The translations under genes were made by a program, and so were the position numbers. 64,000 nucleotides of DNA from Tamlana carrageenivorans. GTDB taxonomy: Bacteria > Bacteroidota > Bacteroidia > Flavobacteriales > Flavobacteriaceae. The notes under the pieces were generated by a model, which ran no database searches, was not told where the DNA came from, and saw only the letters and a program-made list of their open reading frames with translations. The stretch covers positions 2,685,501-2,749,500 of the forward strand of contig NZ_CP025938.1 of assembly GCF_002893765.1 (NCBI RefSeq), written 5' to 3'. Position 1 is the stretch's first letter, and every line of letters begins with the position of its first letter. Below, in pieces: positions 8,593-17,553 of the stretch.

Positions 8593-9172
8593 ATGAGTAG
8601 AAAATATAAATTCCATATCACAACCGCAGCTTGCTTTGTAAGTTTTGCAACCGTGTATTGGTTAGATGTTTTTACAAGACAAGCTTATTTTACAATCTTA
8701 GAGCAGGCAGTAACGTATTGCAGAAAAGAAAAGGGCATGGAAGTTTTTGCGTATTGTTTTATGCCGAGTCATTGCCATTTTGTTTTTAGATCTAAAAATA
8801 ATGACCCTTCTGGTATGCTAAGAGATTTTAAAGGATTTACTGCTAAAAAAATAAAGGCAATAGAAGAAAATCCAGAAGAAAGCAGAAAAGAATGGCTATT
8901 GTGGAAGCCTGTCCTGAGCGAAGCCGAAGGGTTGGAAAGAGCAGATAATAAAAAAAGTAATGTGAGTAAAAAAACAGTTTTTGCAACAGTATAACAAACC
9001 TATTGAGGTAATAAAACAAAAGTTGGATTACATTCATAACAACCCTGTAGAACAAGGTTTTGTTACTAATCTTATAGATTGGAAATATAGTAGTACAAGG
9101 AACTATGCAGATTACGAAACTGTAATGAAAACAGACAATCAAGGTATGCATAAAGGAATGATGGAGTCATAA
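8593..9172 (+). pseudogene. REP-associated tyrosine transposase (RAYT, Y1_Tnp), frameshifted
   Basis: The N-terminal part has the family signature YCFMPSHCHFVFRSKNNDPS (HUH motif as HCH). The conserved C-terminal part (QQYNKPIEVIKQKLDYIHNN, then PVEQGFV and WKYSSTRNYA) is in the next frame. The shift lies in an A7 run at 8968-8974; removing one A would restore one frame. An extra segment at about 8908-8932 (reading PVLSEAEG) interrupts the usual WLLW-ERA stretch and is a copy of the dispersed repeat CCTTCG-n-GCTCAGG. RAYT proteins process REP hairpins; REP units sit upstream. Probably inactive unless the A7 run is slipped during expression. Confidence 0.8.
8908..8932 (-). repeat. REP-B unit inserted in the RAYT gene
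   Basis: On the minus strand this reads CCCTTCGGCTTCGCTCAGG, matching the intergenic repeat CCCTTCGACAAGCTCAGGG found at 33670, 34282 and 34517 apart from the loop. It adds an in-frame peptide to the transposase. Confidence 0.6.
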
Positions 9173-9339
9173 AGTTGTTACTAAAAAAAGCTGTAACGCT
9201 AACGGTATTTGAGAGTGAAATCATACCTAATAAGAAATAAAACAAACCGCTAAGAGCGCATAAGAACAAAAAATAATTTAGATTTTTCATCTAAAATTTA
9301 TTACACAATTATTATATAAAGAATGATTACTTGTTACCC

Positions 9340-10693
9340 GAGTTTATCCAAAATTTTGTGTTTTTGAAAAATAATTTCAAAATTCATAGGTTAAAATAAT
9401 ATAGATTATAACCTGTTTGGAAAACAAATATACAATTGATTGTAAATTTGGCCCCATTTAAATCGTGTTTTCTTCCATTTTTTGCTGATGCTTTGAGCTG
9501 CTAAATATATGGATTTCAGTGCTGCATCATCATGAGGAAAGACTTTTTTGTTGCGTGTATATTTTCTTAAACTGGCATTAAAACTCTCAATGATATTGGT
9601 AGTATATATAAGTTTTCTAATCTCTTTTGGGTAGTTTAAAAACGCGGTCAAATTATCCCAATTGTTTTCCCAAGACTGTACGGCAGAGAGGTATTTATCT
9701 TCCCAATTTTGTTTAAAGACTTCGAAAGCCTCTAAAGCGAATTTCTCATTATCGGCTTGATAAATAGCTTTAATATCGACCATTATTGATTTACGGTCCT
9801 TATAGCTCACATATTTTAAAGAGTTTCTAATTTGATGTACGATACATATTTGACGTATACTACCTGGAAAAATAGCTTCTACAGCTTTATCTAATCCAGA
9901 GAGGTTATCCGAACACAGAAAGAAGATATCTTTTACGCCTCTAGAGCGCAGATCGTCTAAAATGGACATCCAAGCAGCTGCCTTTTCTGTCTCCACAATA
10001 CTCATGCTCAAAATATCTTGTTGCCCTTCGGTATTCACCCCTAAAACTATCATACAGGCTTTAGATATTACCTTGCCTTCTTGACGTATTTTATAATGAA
10101 TAGCATCTATCCAGACAATGGGATATACGTCTTCTAAAGGTCTATTCTGCCATTGTTTGATGTCTTCCAATAATTGATTGGTGATAATGGATACCTGTGA
10201 TGTGGAATACTGCACTCCATAGGTACTTTCAATAAAATCAATAATATCGCTATTGCTCATACCTTTGGCGTAAAGCAGTTGAATACAATCTTCTAATTCT
10301 TGACTAATCGATTGATGTTTGGGGACAATAACAGGCTCAAAGCTCGCTTGACGATCTCTGGGGATTTTGATGCGTTGTTCGCCGTTATGAGTCTTGATAG
10401 TTTTCTCTGAGAAACCATTGCGCTGGTTGTTCTCAATTACAGAACCTCCTTTTTGAAACCCTAAGTGGGCAGTCATTTCTGCTTTTAAAAGTGATTCAAT
10501 ACCACGTTTAAGCAACTGTTCCTTGACCTGGTCAAAGTCCTCCTTGTTGCTGATTTTGCCGATCAAGGCGTCTAATTGTTTTTCTAAGTCTGAGTTCATA
10601 AAATAAAAATTTAAAAGTAAATTTTTTGCCTATGAATTTCAAAATCATTTTTAAACTAACTAACAGCAAAAACACAAAATAGTTTACAGTCCC
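9340..10693 (-). mobile_element. IS256-type insertion sequence, copy 1
   Basis: About 1.35 kb with imperfect terminal inverted repeats sharing ATTTTGTGTTTTTG. An 8-bp direct repeat TGTTACCC lies at 9332-9339 and 10694-10701, as expected for target duplication. The copy at 25163-26514 matches 9340-10691; the last two bases here may belong to the target. The insertion lies about 50 bp upstream of the outer-membrane protein gene at 10741 and may have cut its promoter. Confidence 0.85.
9406..10599 (-). CDS. IS256 family (mutator-type) transposase
   Basis: 397 residues, full length for the family. Visible acidic residues in the expected order are Asp in VWIDAIHYK, Asp in LCSDNLSGLD and Glu in YTTNIIESFNASLRK, the last a hallmark stretch of mutator-type transposases. 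The N-terminus (ESLLKAEMTAHLGF) is also typical. The protein is identical by eye to that at 25229-26422, so transposition or recombination was recent. Confidence 0.95.
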   Translation of the reverse strand: MNSDLEKQLDALIGKISNKEDFDQVKEQLLKRGIESLLKAEMTAHLGFQKGGSVIENNQRNGFSEKTIKTHNGEQRIKIPRDRQASFEPVIVPKHQSISQELEDCIQLLYAKGMSNSDIIDFIESTYGVQYSTSQVSIITNQLLEDIKQWQNRPLEDVYPIVWIDAIHYKIRQEGKVISKACMIVLGVNTEGQQDILSMSIVETEKAAAWMSILDDLRSRGVKDIFFLCSDNLSGLDKAVEAIFPGSIRQICIVHQIRNSLKYVSYKDRKSIMVDIKAIYQADNEKFALEAFEVFKQNWEDKYLSAVQSWENNWDNLTAFLNYPKEIRKLIYTTNIIESFNASLRKYTRNKKVFPHDDAALKSIYLAAQSISKKWKKTRFKWGQIYNQLYICFPNRL

Positions 10694-10740
10694 TGTTACC
10701 CCCACAAACCAACTATTATGAACCTACTAATGCAAGGTAT

Positions 10741-13110
10741 TTGAAAAAAATATTACCTTTTTTATTACTGTTTCCTTTACTAACCTTAGGTCAAACACTG
10801 GATTACGAAACCATAACCACCAGCAAGCCTATTAAGGTAAGTGGTCAGGTATCTGCCAGTGGGGTGTATTATAATTCTAACCAGAATAATAACAGAGCTC
10901 CTTTCACTTACTTTTTACAGGGGGCATTAAACGTAAATATTTATAGTTTTTTTATTCCCATATCTTATAGTATTTCTAATCAGGGTCAAGATTTAGGCTA
11001 CCAACTACCTTTCGATTTTAATAGAATTAGTTTGCATCCCAAATACAAATGGATTGCAGGACATGTGGGAAATATAAGCATGACCTTTTCGCCCTATACC
11101 TTAAACGGGCATCAATTTACAGGAGCAGGTGTAGATTTGACACCTTCGGGCCCTTTTAAAATAAGCGCGATGTCTGGAAGATTACTACGAGCTACCAACG
11201 ATGATGGTGACCCTAGAACCATCCCTGCTTATAATAGGATGGGCTATGGTATTAAAACCAATTTAGAGAAAGCGCGTTTTAAAATAGGGTTAATTGGGTT
11301 TTATGCCAAGGACGATCCCAACTCTATCGATGCTATTCCCGAAGTAAAGAGCGTACTACCAGAAGAAAACTTGGTATTGAGTATAGAAGGTGAAATAAAG
11401 CTAGGTAATAATTTTAGCCTACAAGCAGAATATGCCTCCACAGTAATAACAAGAGATTTACGTGCAGAAAAAACAAATAACACGGCATTTTCACCTATAG
11501 CGCCTTTTTTTAATAACCGCGCTTCTACAGAATATTATAGTGCCGTAAAATCACGTTTGGGCTATGCTGTTGGTAGAGTTAACTTAGGTGTAGGCTACGA
11601 ACGTATTGATCCTGGATACGAAACCTTAGGCGCGTATTTTTTTAATAACGATTTTGAAAACATAACCTTAGATGCTTCCAATTCATTTTTTGGCGATAAG
11701 CTAACCTTGGCGATTAACATTGGGTACCAGCGTGACGATTTAGATAATCTTAAAGCAAACAACACCAATAGAACGGTAGGTTCTATAAATGCCAATCTAA
11801 ATCTATCGGAGCGATTAACGATAGGTGGCTCTTATTCCAATTTTTCAACCTTTACCAATGTTAAACCAAACCAGTTTGATGATATTAATGATGGCAATTT
11901 ATTAGACGAAGAATTGGAGAATTTAGATTTTAGGCAACTCTCTCAAAGTGCTAATGCTAATATCAACTACATAGTATCCAACAAAAAAACATCCAGACAA
12001 AACCTCAGTTTAAATTATGCTTTAAATGATGTGGCGAATGAGCAAGGCGGGATTGTACGTATTGGCGATGCTTCTACATTTCATAATTTAAATGCCACAC
12101 ATAGCATTAATTTTACAGAACAAAATTTAAGTGTAAATACATCTGTTAATGGTACTTACAACACCATTGGTAGAGAAGAAGCAACTACCTGGGGACCAAC
12201 GTTGAGTGTTGCTAAATATTTTCTTGATAAAACACTTAATTCCAGGGTTTCTGTAGGATATAATAATTCTAACAGTATATCTGCAAAAACAAATGTTGTG
12301 AATTTAAGAGGTGCTTTAAGCTACACGCTTAAAGAACGACATAATTTAAATCTTAACATCATTCAACTTTTTAGAAATGGTGGAAACAACGGTAACCTTA
12401 GTGAGTTTACAGCAACGATTAGCTATAATTACGCATTCGGACTCGAGAAACCAAAATTTAAAATTAATAAAAGGGATAAAAAAGAAAACGATTCCATACG
12501 TATTCGATATCGTAAATATGATTTCTTTGGGTTACCCATAGAAATAACTCCTCAATTACTAGAATTACCCGAAAAAGAAGGTTTTACAGATATTATAAAA
12601 GGAGAGACACATCAATTAAATAAACTCGCAACTCAATTAAAAGAGACCGAGCGTAAAGACAAAAAAGTCTATAAGGAAATTGCTTTGGCTTACTTGAAAG
12701 CACTAGATAAGTATTTTGAATTTGCAGCATTTTATAACGAGATGCTTTTTAGCTCGTATCAAAAATTAGTATTGGAAGCTAAAGAAATGGACAGTCAAAT
12801 TAAATATGAATATGTCAATTTAACAGCAAAGATTAATAGTGCTGATGAAAAAAATCTGCAAGATTTAAAACAACAAGCCATTCTAGAAAAGCGAAATGAG
12901 GCGCATACAAAATTATTAGAATCCTTAACAGCGCGGGATCTTCAGCTTGAGGATATGGAAAATCCAGAGGGAGCCGTTAAAACCTTAAAAAAACGTTATG
13001 CATCCAAAGTTTTCAATATGCATAAAAGCGGAAAATCGGATGCTGTAATTATTAAATACATAGAAATACGATTGGCAGATATGTTCCACAAACAGCTTGT
13101 AAATAAATAA
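10741..13110 (+). CDS. Outer-membrane beta-barrel protein with helical tail
   Basis: 789 residues, TTG start, signal peptide (ILPFLLLFPLLTLGQ). Residues 20-570 are long runs of alternating polar/hydrophobic strands with Asn-, Ser- and Tyr-rich turns, the look of a large barrel (e.g. NLSVNTSVNGTYNTIG). The last 215 residues are Lys/Glu-rich helices. No TonB box or plug is seen, so it is not a TonB receptor. Barrels of this type are seen by me near TANFOR/fibronectin proteins in flavobacteria, suggesting a partner of the protein at 88, but that link is from memory. The upstream IS256 copy leaves only about 50 bp of native leader; a possible ATG upstream is out of frame. Confidence 0.65.
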   Translation: MKKILPFLLLFPLLTLGQTLDYETITTSKPIKVSGQVSASGVYYNSNQNNNRAPFTYFLQGALNVNIYSFFIPISYSISNQGQDLGYQLPFDFNRISLHPKYKWIAGHVGNISMTFSPYTLNGHQFTGAGVDLTPSGPFKISAMSGRLLRATNDDGDPRTIPAYNRMGYGIKTNLEKARFKIGLIGFYAKDDPNSIDAIPEVKSVLPEENLVLSIEGEIKLGNNFSLQAEYASTVITRDLRAEKTNNTAFSPIAPFFNNRASTEYYSAVKSRLGYAVGRVNLGVGYERIDPGYETLGAYFFNNDFENITLDASNSFFGDKLTLAINIGYQRDDLDNLKANNTNRTVGSINANLNLSERLTIGGSYSNFSTFTNVKPNQFDDINDGNLLDEELENLDFRQLSQSANANINYIVSNKKTSRQNLSLNYALNDVANEQGGIVRIGDASTFHNLNATHSINFTEQNLSVNTSVNGTYNTIGREEATTWGPTLSVAKYFLDKTLNSRVSVGYNNSNSISAKTNVVNLRGALSYTLKERHNLNLNIIQLFRNGGNNGNLSEFTATISYNYAFGLEKPKFKINKRDKKENDSIRIRYRKYDFFGLPIEITPQLLELPEKEGFTDIIKGETHQLNKLATQLKETERKDKKVYKEIALAYLKALDKYFEFAAFYNEMLFSSYQKLVLEAKEMDSQIKYEYVNLTAKINSADEKNLQDLKQQAILEKRNEAHTKLLESLTARDLQLEDMENPEGAVKTLKKRYASKVFNMHKSGKSDAVIIKYIEIRLADMFHKQLVNK

Positions 13111-13148
13111 AGCTTGGCTTATATATCTAAGCATATATTATTTCAACA

Positions 13149-14126
13149 ACCCGTTGTGCATTATGATTTAAAAGAAAAAAGTTGTTCATCTTACTGAAAA
13201 TCAGTAAATTGATTTAATCACAAATCATTAATAATGAACAACTTGAGTGCAAATTACGAAAGAATATTGGAAGTATTAAGAAAAATATCGAAAGAACAAC
13301 TTTTAAGTTATCAAAGACGACAACCAAAGCTTAGTGATTTAGAACTTATCAGCTTGAGTCTTACTGCCGAATTTATGGGAATAGATAGTGAAAATGACCT
13401 TTTTAGAAAACTTCCAGATTCCCTATTATCAAAAATAGAGAGAAGTGTCTACAATAGAAGAAGACGAAAACTAGTTAATAAGCTCAACAGTATCAGGTTA
13501 AGCTTAGCTTCCCATTTTAATGAATTTGAAGATTATTTTGTAGTAGATAGTATGCCTTTAGAAGTTTGTAAATTATCACGCAGTTCTCGTTCAAAGATTT
13601 GTAAAGAAAACACTTATGCATTTCCAGATAAAGGTTATTGTGCAGCTCAAAGTTCTAATTATTACGGTTATAAACTGCACGCTGTTTGTTCTGTAAATGG
13701 TGTCTTTCAAAGTATCGATTTGAGTCCAGCATCTGTACACGATATTAATTATCTTAAAGATATTAAGATGCAAATAAGCGATTGTACATTAATTGGTGAT
13801 AAAGGCTATTTATCAACAGAAATACAGCTTAACTTGTTTGAAACCTGTAATATAACGCTAAATACACCTATGAGAAGCAATCAAAAAAATTACAAAGTAC
13901 AGCCTTATGTATTTAGAAAAAAGAGGAAAAGGATAGAAACATTATTTTCACAACTTTGTGACCAATTTATGATAAGACGCAATTATGCTAAAACTTTTGA
14001 AGGTTTTAAAACAAGAATCGTAGCTAAGATAACTGCTTTAACAACTATTCAGTATATCAATAAGTTTATTTTTGGGAGAAACATTAATAATATTAAAATT
14101 AACATTATTTAAAATGCACAACGGGT
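13149..14126 (+). mobile_element. IS982-type insertion sequence
   Basis: 978 bp bounded by inverted repeats ACCCGTTGTGCATT (left) and its complement (right, ending ACAACGGGT). A 7-bp direct repeat TTCAACA flanks it at 13142-13148 and 14127-14133. It splits a short open stretch: sequence before the element joined to 14127-14204 reads on without a stop to LLESIQNE, so an old gene tail was interrupted. Confidence 0.9.
13234..14112 (+). CDS. IS982 family transposase
   Basis: 292 residues, normal length for the family. Catalytic-type acidic residues are visible in YFVVDSMPLEVCK, TLIGDKGYLS and KRIETLFSQLCDQF. The N-terminal LSDLELISLSLTAEFMGIDS is also typical. Starts 85 bp inside the left repeat and ends 14 bp before the right one, so it fills the element. 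Appears intact. Confidence 0.93.
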   Translation: MNNLSANYERILEVLRKISKEQLLSYQRRQPKLSDLELISLSLTAEFMGIDSENDLFRKLPDSLLSKIERSVYNRRRRKLVNKLNSIRLSLASHFNEFEDYFVVDSMPLEVCKLSRSSRSKICKENTYAFPDKGYCAAQSSNYYGYKLHAVCSVNGVFQSIDLSPASVHDINYLKDIKMQISDCTLIGDKGYLSTEIQLNLFETCNITLNTPMRSNQKNYKVQPYVFRKKRKRIETLFSQLCDQFMIRRNYAKTFEGFKTRIVAKITALTTIQYINKFIFGRNINNIKINII

Positions 14127-14348
14127 TTCAACAATCTTTATGCAACCAATAAAGAGGAAGTTGACTTAACAAGAATTTTACTTGAGAGTATTCAAAACGA
14201 ATAGCAAATTTTTATAGCGCTTGTTAATGTTATTCTATCGCAATAGAAAGCGTTAAAAGTTGTTCCTTAAAATTCATATAAATCAATTTTTGAAAGCTCA
14301 AAAAGGTCTTACCTTTAGATGAAATTTTGATTTTATAAAAAGGATACT

Positions 14349-14957
14349 ATGGACTTATACGATTGTATTTATAAACGTAGAGATACGCGGCATTTTACAG
14401 AAGCTGAGGTTCCGGAAGCGGTACTACTTAAAGCCTTAGATGCGGCTCATGCAGCGCCTTCGGTAGGGCTTTCAGAACCGTGGCGCTTTGTTGTTGTTCA
14501 ATCTACTGCAAGGAAAAAAGAAATTAAAGCCTTGTTTAATGCTTCGAACGAACAGGCTAAACTGGGAATAACCGATAAAAACCAGTCTACACTTTATAAT
14601 ACGTTTAAGCTTGAGGCTATTGAAGAAACACCTCTTGGCATTGCCATATTTTGCGATAGTAGCACCTTAGATAATTTTACAATTGGCACCATTGGAAACA
14701 CAAGCACTTTAGAGTGGAGTTGTGCCTGTGCGGTTCAAAACCTTTGGCTATCACTTACCGAACAAGGTTTTGGGGCAGGCTGGGTTTCTATTTTAGATTA
14801 TTCAAAATTTGAAAAGCTCTTTGATGTGCCTAAAGCATGGAAAAGTCTAGGCTACATGTGTATAGGTAAACCCGCTACCGATTATGGCAGACAACCCATG
14901 CTGCAAAAAGAAAAATGGAAAAGCAGAAGTAAAAAACCATATGTTGAGTATGTGTAA
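14349..14957 (+). CDS. bluB: 5,6-dimethylbenzimidazole synthase BluB (nitroreductase fold)
   Basis: 202 residues. BluB cleaves reduced flavin mononucleotide to form the lower ligand of vitamin B12. Seen: the N-terminal IYKRRDTRHF that binds the flavin phosphate, APSVGLSEPWRFVVVQS, and GFGAGWVSILDYSKF followed by a Cys-Ile-Gly-Lys-Pro end, all characteristic of BluB over other nitroreductases. No other cobalamin genes and no cobalamin riboswitch are visible nearby. The 3' end is duplicated in decayed form about 350 bp downstream. The gap from the IS982 element (14127-14348) holds only a short gene-tail remnant. Confidence 0.85.
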   Translation: MDLYDCIYKRRDTRHFTEAEVPEAVLLKALDAAHAAPSVGLSEPWRFVVVQSTARKKEIKALFNASNEQAKLGITDKNQSTLYNTFKLEAIEETPLGIAIFCDSSTLDNFTIGTIGNTSTLEWSCACAVQNLWLSLTEQGFGAGWVSILDYSKFEKLFDVPKAWKSLGYMCIGKPATDYGRQPMLQKEKWKSRSKKPYVEYV

Positions 14958-14992
14958 ATAATGGTGACTCAATGCTGAGTTACATTTTTTAT
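14900..14992 (+). repeat. 3' end of bluB, parent of a decayed duplication
   Basis: This segment, covering the last codons of bluB and the following bases (ending around TAATGGTGACTCA), recurs at 15252-15343 with scattered changes. Between the two copies lie a partial REP-ended element and an inverted repeat. Confidence 0.7.
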
Positions 14993-15004
14993 AATCTCCA
15001 AATT

Positions 15005-15125
15005 GATGTTTTTTTAGTTGACTTTAATAGTTCGATTTACTTTTAAGCTTTGAAGGGTGTTTGGGGTTAAATGAGTGTTATTGAGGTGTGGGTTTTGGCA
15101 CGGACTAAAAGTCCGCGCTATCGGG
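15005..15125 (+). repeat. REP-ended element, right half only
   Basis: Matches the right half of the elements at 5693 and 6507, including TTTGAAGGGTGTTTGGGG and the end hairpin GGACTAAAAGTCCGCGC then TATCGGG. The left end is missing. Confidence 0.7.
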
Positions 15126-15162
15126 AGTTGAGGATTGCGACTCAAAGAAGTGTTTTCGTAAA

Positions 15163-15195
15163 AGACCTTTCAGGTTTTTAAAACCTGAAAGGTCT
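15163..15195. repeat. Near-perfect inverted repeat
   Basis: AGACCTTTCAGGTTTT followed almost directly by its complement AAAACCTGAAAGGTCT: a 16-bp stem with almost no loop. It could be a bidirectional terminator or a dispersed palindrome; no U-tract follows. Confidence 0.6.
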
Positions 15196-15251
15196 GTAAA
15201 AGATACCGGAAATGAAGGTTTAAAGTTTTGAGTTTGATTCAGGTCTACTAA

Positions 15252-15343
15252 GCTGCACAAGGAAAAATGGAAAAACAGATGTGAAACATCACATGTTGAG
15301 TATGTGTAAGTAATGGTGACTCAAAGCATAGCTCCCATTTTTT
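15252..15343 (+). pseudogene. Decayed duplicate of the bluB 3' end
   Basis: Aligns with 14900-14992, including GAAAAATGGAAAA, ATGTTGAGTATGTGTAA and TAATGGTGACTCAA. Several substitutions have changed the encoded residues. Only the last 20 or so codons and the trailer are present. It marks an old segmental duplication whose interior now holds repeats. Confidence 0.65.
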
Positions 15344-15421
15344 TAGTAAATATGAAAGCGATATATTTAATCCTTTACTTATTTTTTTATGCTAAAGGAA
15401 ATAGCATTGTTAGTAAGAAAT

Positions 15422-16758
15422 CAATAGCGTCCAAAACGCTTAAAAAGAGAAAGGGATTTTGTATCTCAAAATATTATTTTTGAGTTGCACAACAAAAAAT
15501 AACCTTTCTCCATGACAAATATAACATTGTTCTCTCAGATAATCTCCAAATTAGACCGTTCTAGTTTTTCTAAACTTGTAAAAGCCAAGGGAACAGATAA
15601 ACATCAAAAAGGATTTAATAGTTGGACACATTTAGTCTCCATGTTGTTTTGTCAATTTGCAAAAAGTCAATCCGTCCGAGATATAAGTAATGGACTTCGC
15701 TCTGCCACAGGAAACCTTAATCATTTAGGCATACAGAAAGCACCTTCTAAATCAACGATAAGCTATCAAAACAAACATCGAGACTGGACGCTTTATCGAG
15801 ATTACTACTATGTTCTTTTAAAAAGTTTTGGACAGCACCCTCACTTAAAACGTGTTAAATTCAAAATTAAATCCAAGATATTTCTATTAGATTCTACAAC
15901 GATAAGTCTATGTTTAAGTCTCTTTGATTGGGCAAAATACAAAACCCACAAAGGAGCTGTAAAAATGCACACCTTGCTTGATTATGATGGTAATTTACCG
16001 CACTATGTAAATATTAGCGATGGTAAAACAGCAGATAATAAAGGAGCTTACGATATTCCTTTGATTAGCCGTTCGGTTATTGTCGCAGATCGATTTTATA
16101 ATGATTTTTCGTTACTTAACGTTTGGGACAGCAACCAAGTGTTTTTTGTAATTAGGCACAAAGAAAACATCCAATTTAAGAGTATTAAAGAAAAAGAATT
16201 GCCAGAAAATAGACATCATCATGTTTTAAAAGATGAAATCATTGAGCTAACAGGGGCTAAATCAAAAACAAAATACCCAAAGAAGCTACGTAGAATAGCT
16301 GTATGGGACGATAAAAATAACCAGGAAATAGAACTTATTACCAACCAAATGTCTTGGACAGCAAACACAATTAGCCAACTCTACAAAGCTAGATGGGATA
16401 TTGAGATATTCTTTAGAGACATCAAACAACAGCTACATATTAAATCGTTTATAGGAACTTCTGAAAATGCCGTAATGATACAAATATGGACGGCTCTTAT
16501 TACTATACTCATCCTAAAAGCCTTAAAAGCAAATGCAAAATATAATTGGTACTTGTCCAATTTAGTAGCTTTTATAAGACTTAACCTTTTTGTCAAAGTG
16601 GATTTGCAAAAATGGATTGATAGCCCTTTTAACGAGCAGCCTCCCCCCAAACAAAATTATACACAAGGGGTTCTTTTTTGAAAAAGATAAAAAACATGGC
16701 TAATTACCAGTAAAATCGTTGACTTTTGATTAGATCAAAAATGTTTAGGACAGGATTG
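15422..16758 (+). mobile_element. IS4-type insertion sequence, copy 1
   Basis: 1337 bp with related ends (CAATAGCGTCC and, on the other strand, CAATCCTGTCC). A 9-bp target duplication GTAAGAAAT lies at 15413-15421 and 16759-16767. It interrupts a short open frame starting at 15352 (KAIYLILYLFFYAKGNSIVS) that would otherwise stop just upstream of the cyclase start. Confidence 0.92.
15512..16681 (+). CDS. IS4 family transposase, C-terminus shifted
   Basis: 389 residues. DDE residues are seen in FLLDSTTISL and VIVADRFYND, and the Y-(2)-R-(3)-E-(6)-K signature in YKARWDIEIFFRDIK. The N-terminus (ITLFSQIISKLDRSSFSKLV) is DUF4372-like. Compared with the copy at 34754-35944, a C6 instead of C5 run near 16642 shifts the last residues, so the ends differ (QNYTQGVLF here). 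All catalytic parts precede the shift, so it may still work. Confidence 0.92.
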   Translation: MTNITLFSQIISKLDRSSFSKLVKAKGTDKHQKGFNSWTHLVSMLFCQFAKSQSVRDISNGLRSATGNLNHLGIQKAPSKSTISYQNKHRDWTLYRDYYYVLLKSFGQHPHLKRVKFKIKSKIFLLDSTTISLCLSLFDWAKYKTHKGAVKMHTLLDYDGNLPHYVNISDGKTADNKGAYDIPLISRSVIVADRFYNDFSLLNVWDSNQVFFVIRHKENIQFKSIKEKELPENRHHHVLKDEIIELTGAKSKTKYPKKLRRIAVWDDKNNQEIELITNQMSWTANTISQLYKARWDIEIFFRDIKQQLHIKSFIGTSENAVMIQIWTALITILILKALKANAKYNWYLSNLVAFIRLNLFVKVDLQKWIDSPFNEQPPPKQNYTQGVLF

Positions 16759-16790
16759 GTAAGAAATCAATTAAGCAGTAAAAAATTCCT

Positions 16791-17553
16791 ATGAAAATTA
16801 TAGATTTATCGAAACCTATTCAGTACAATAAGTCGGACCCATGGTTTATGAAAGTTAAAATAAAACATAAACCACACCGAAAATCGAAATTACTAATTCG
16901 TTTTTTAGGGCTTCCGCTTAAATTGTTTCCGAAACATTTTAATGGTTGGGCCGATGATATCATCGAAAAAATGGGCGTTCATGCAACCACACATATCGAT
17001 GCACCTTGGCATTATTCGCCAACTACAAATGGTAAGAAATCGAAAACTATAGATGAGGTTCCGCTAGAGTGGTGTTTTGGTGACGGATTAGTTATCGATA
17101 TGACCCATAAAGCTGATTTCGACCCTATTACCCAAAAGGATATTGAAGATTTTTTAAAGCAAAATAATTTAACGGTTAAACCCGGAATGATTGTTTTGAT
17201 TAAAACGGGACGGGATAAATTTAATGGCACCAAAGATTTTCATAAAATAGGAACGGGCATGTCTGCCGAAGCCACGGCTTGGTTAATCGATCAAGGAATA
17301 AAGGTAATGGGTATTGATGCTTGGGGGGGGGGATTTGCCCTTGCCCCATATGCTGAAAAAAGCAAAGGAAACTAACAATTCTGAACTGTTTTGGGAGGCT
17401 CATTTAGTAGGTAGGGATAAAGAATATTGCCACATGGAACAGCTTGTGAATTTAGACGCCCTGCCGTATGAAGGTTTTAAAATAGCTGTTTTTCCTTTAA
17501 AAATAGTGGGCGCTTCGGCGGCTCCTGCACGAGTGGTTGCTCTTTTTGATTAG
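16791..17553 (+). pseudogene. Cyclase family (kynurenine formamidase-like) hydrolase, frameshifted at G10
   Basis: The protein starts with KIIDLSKPIQYN and carries the metal-binding signature GVHATTHIDAPWHY, typical of the cyclase/KynB family (PF04199), which hydrolyses formamide or lactone-type bonds using a divalent metal. The frame breaks at a run of ten G at 17323-17332. The conserved remainder, DLPLPHMLKKAKETNN to PARVVALFD, is in the next frame and ends at 17553. Either a true inactivation, a phase-variable tract or a sequencing slip; the rest is intact. Substrate unknown. Confidence 0.8.

Noticed and set aside
8843..9151. Minus-strand frame across the RAYT gene
   Set aside because: Its peptide is antisense to the conserved RAYT C-terminus and includes the REP unit; no independent support.
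16381..16650. Minus-strand frame inside the IS4 transposase, also mirrored at 34791-35075
   Set aside because: Antisense shadow of the transposase; its presence in both copies only reflects the IS duplication.
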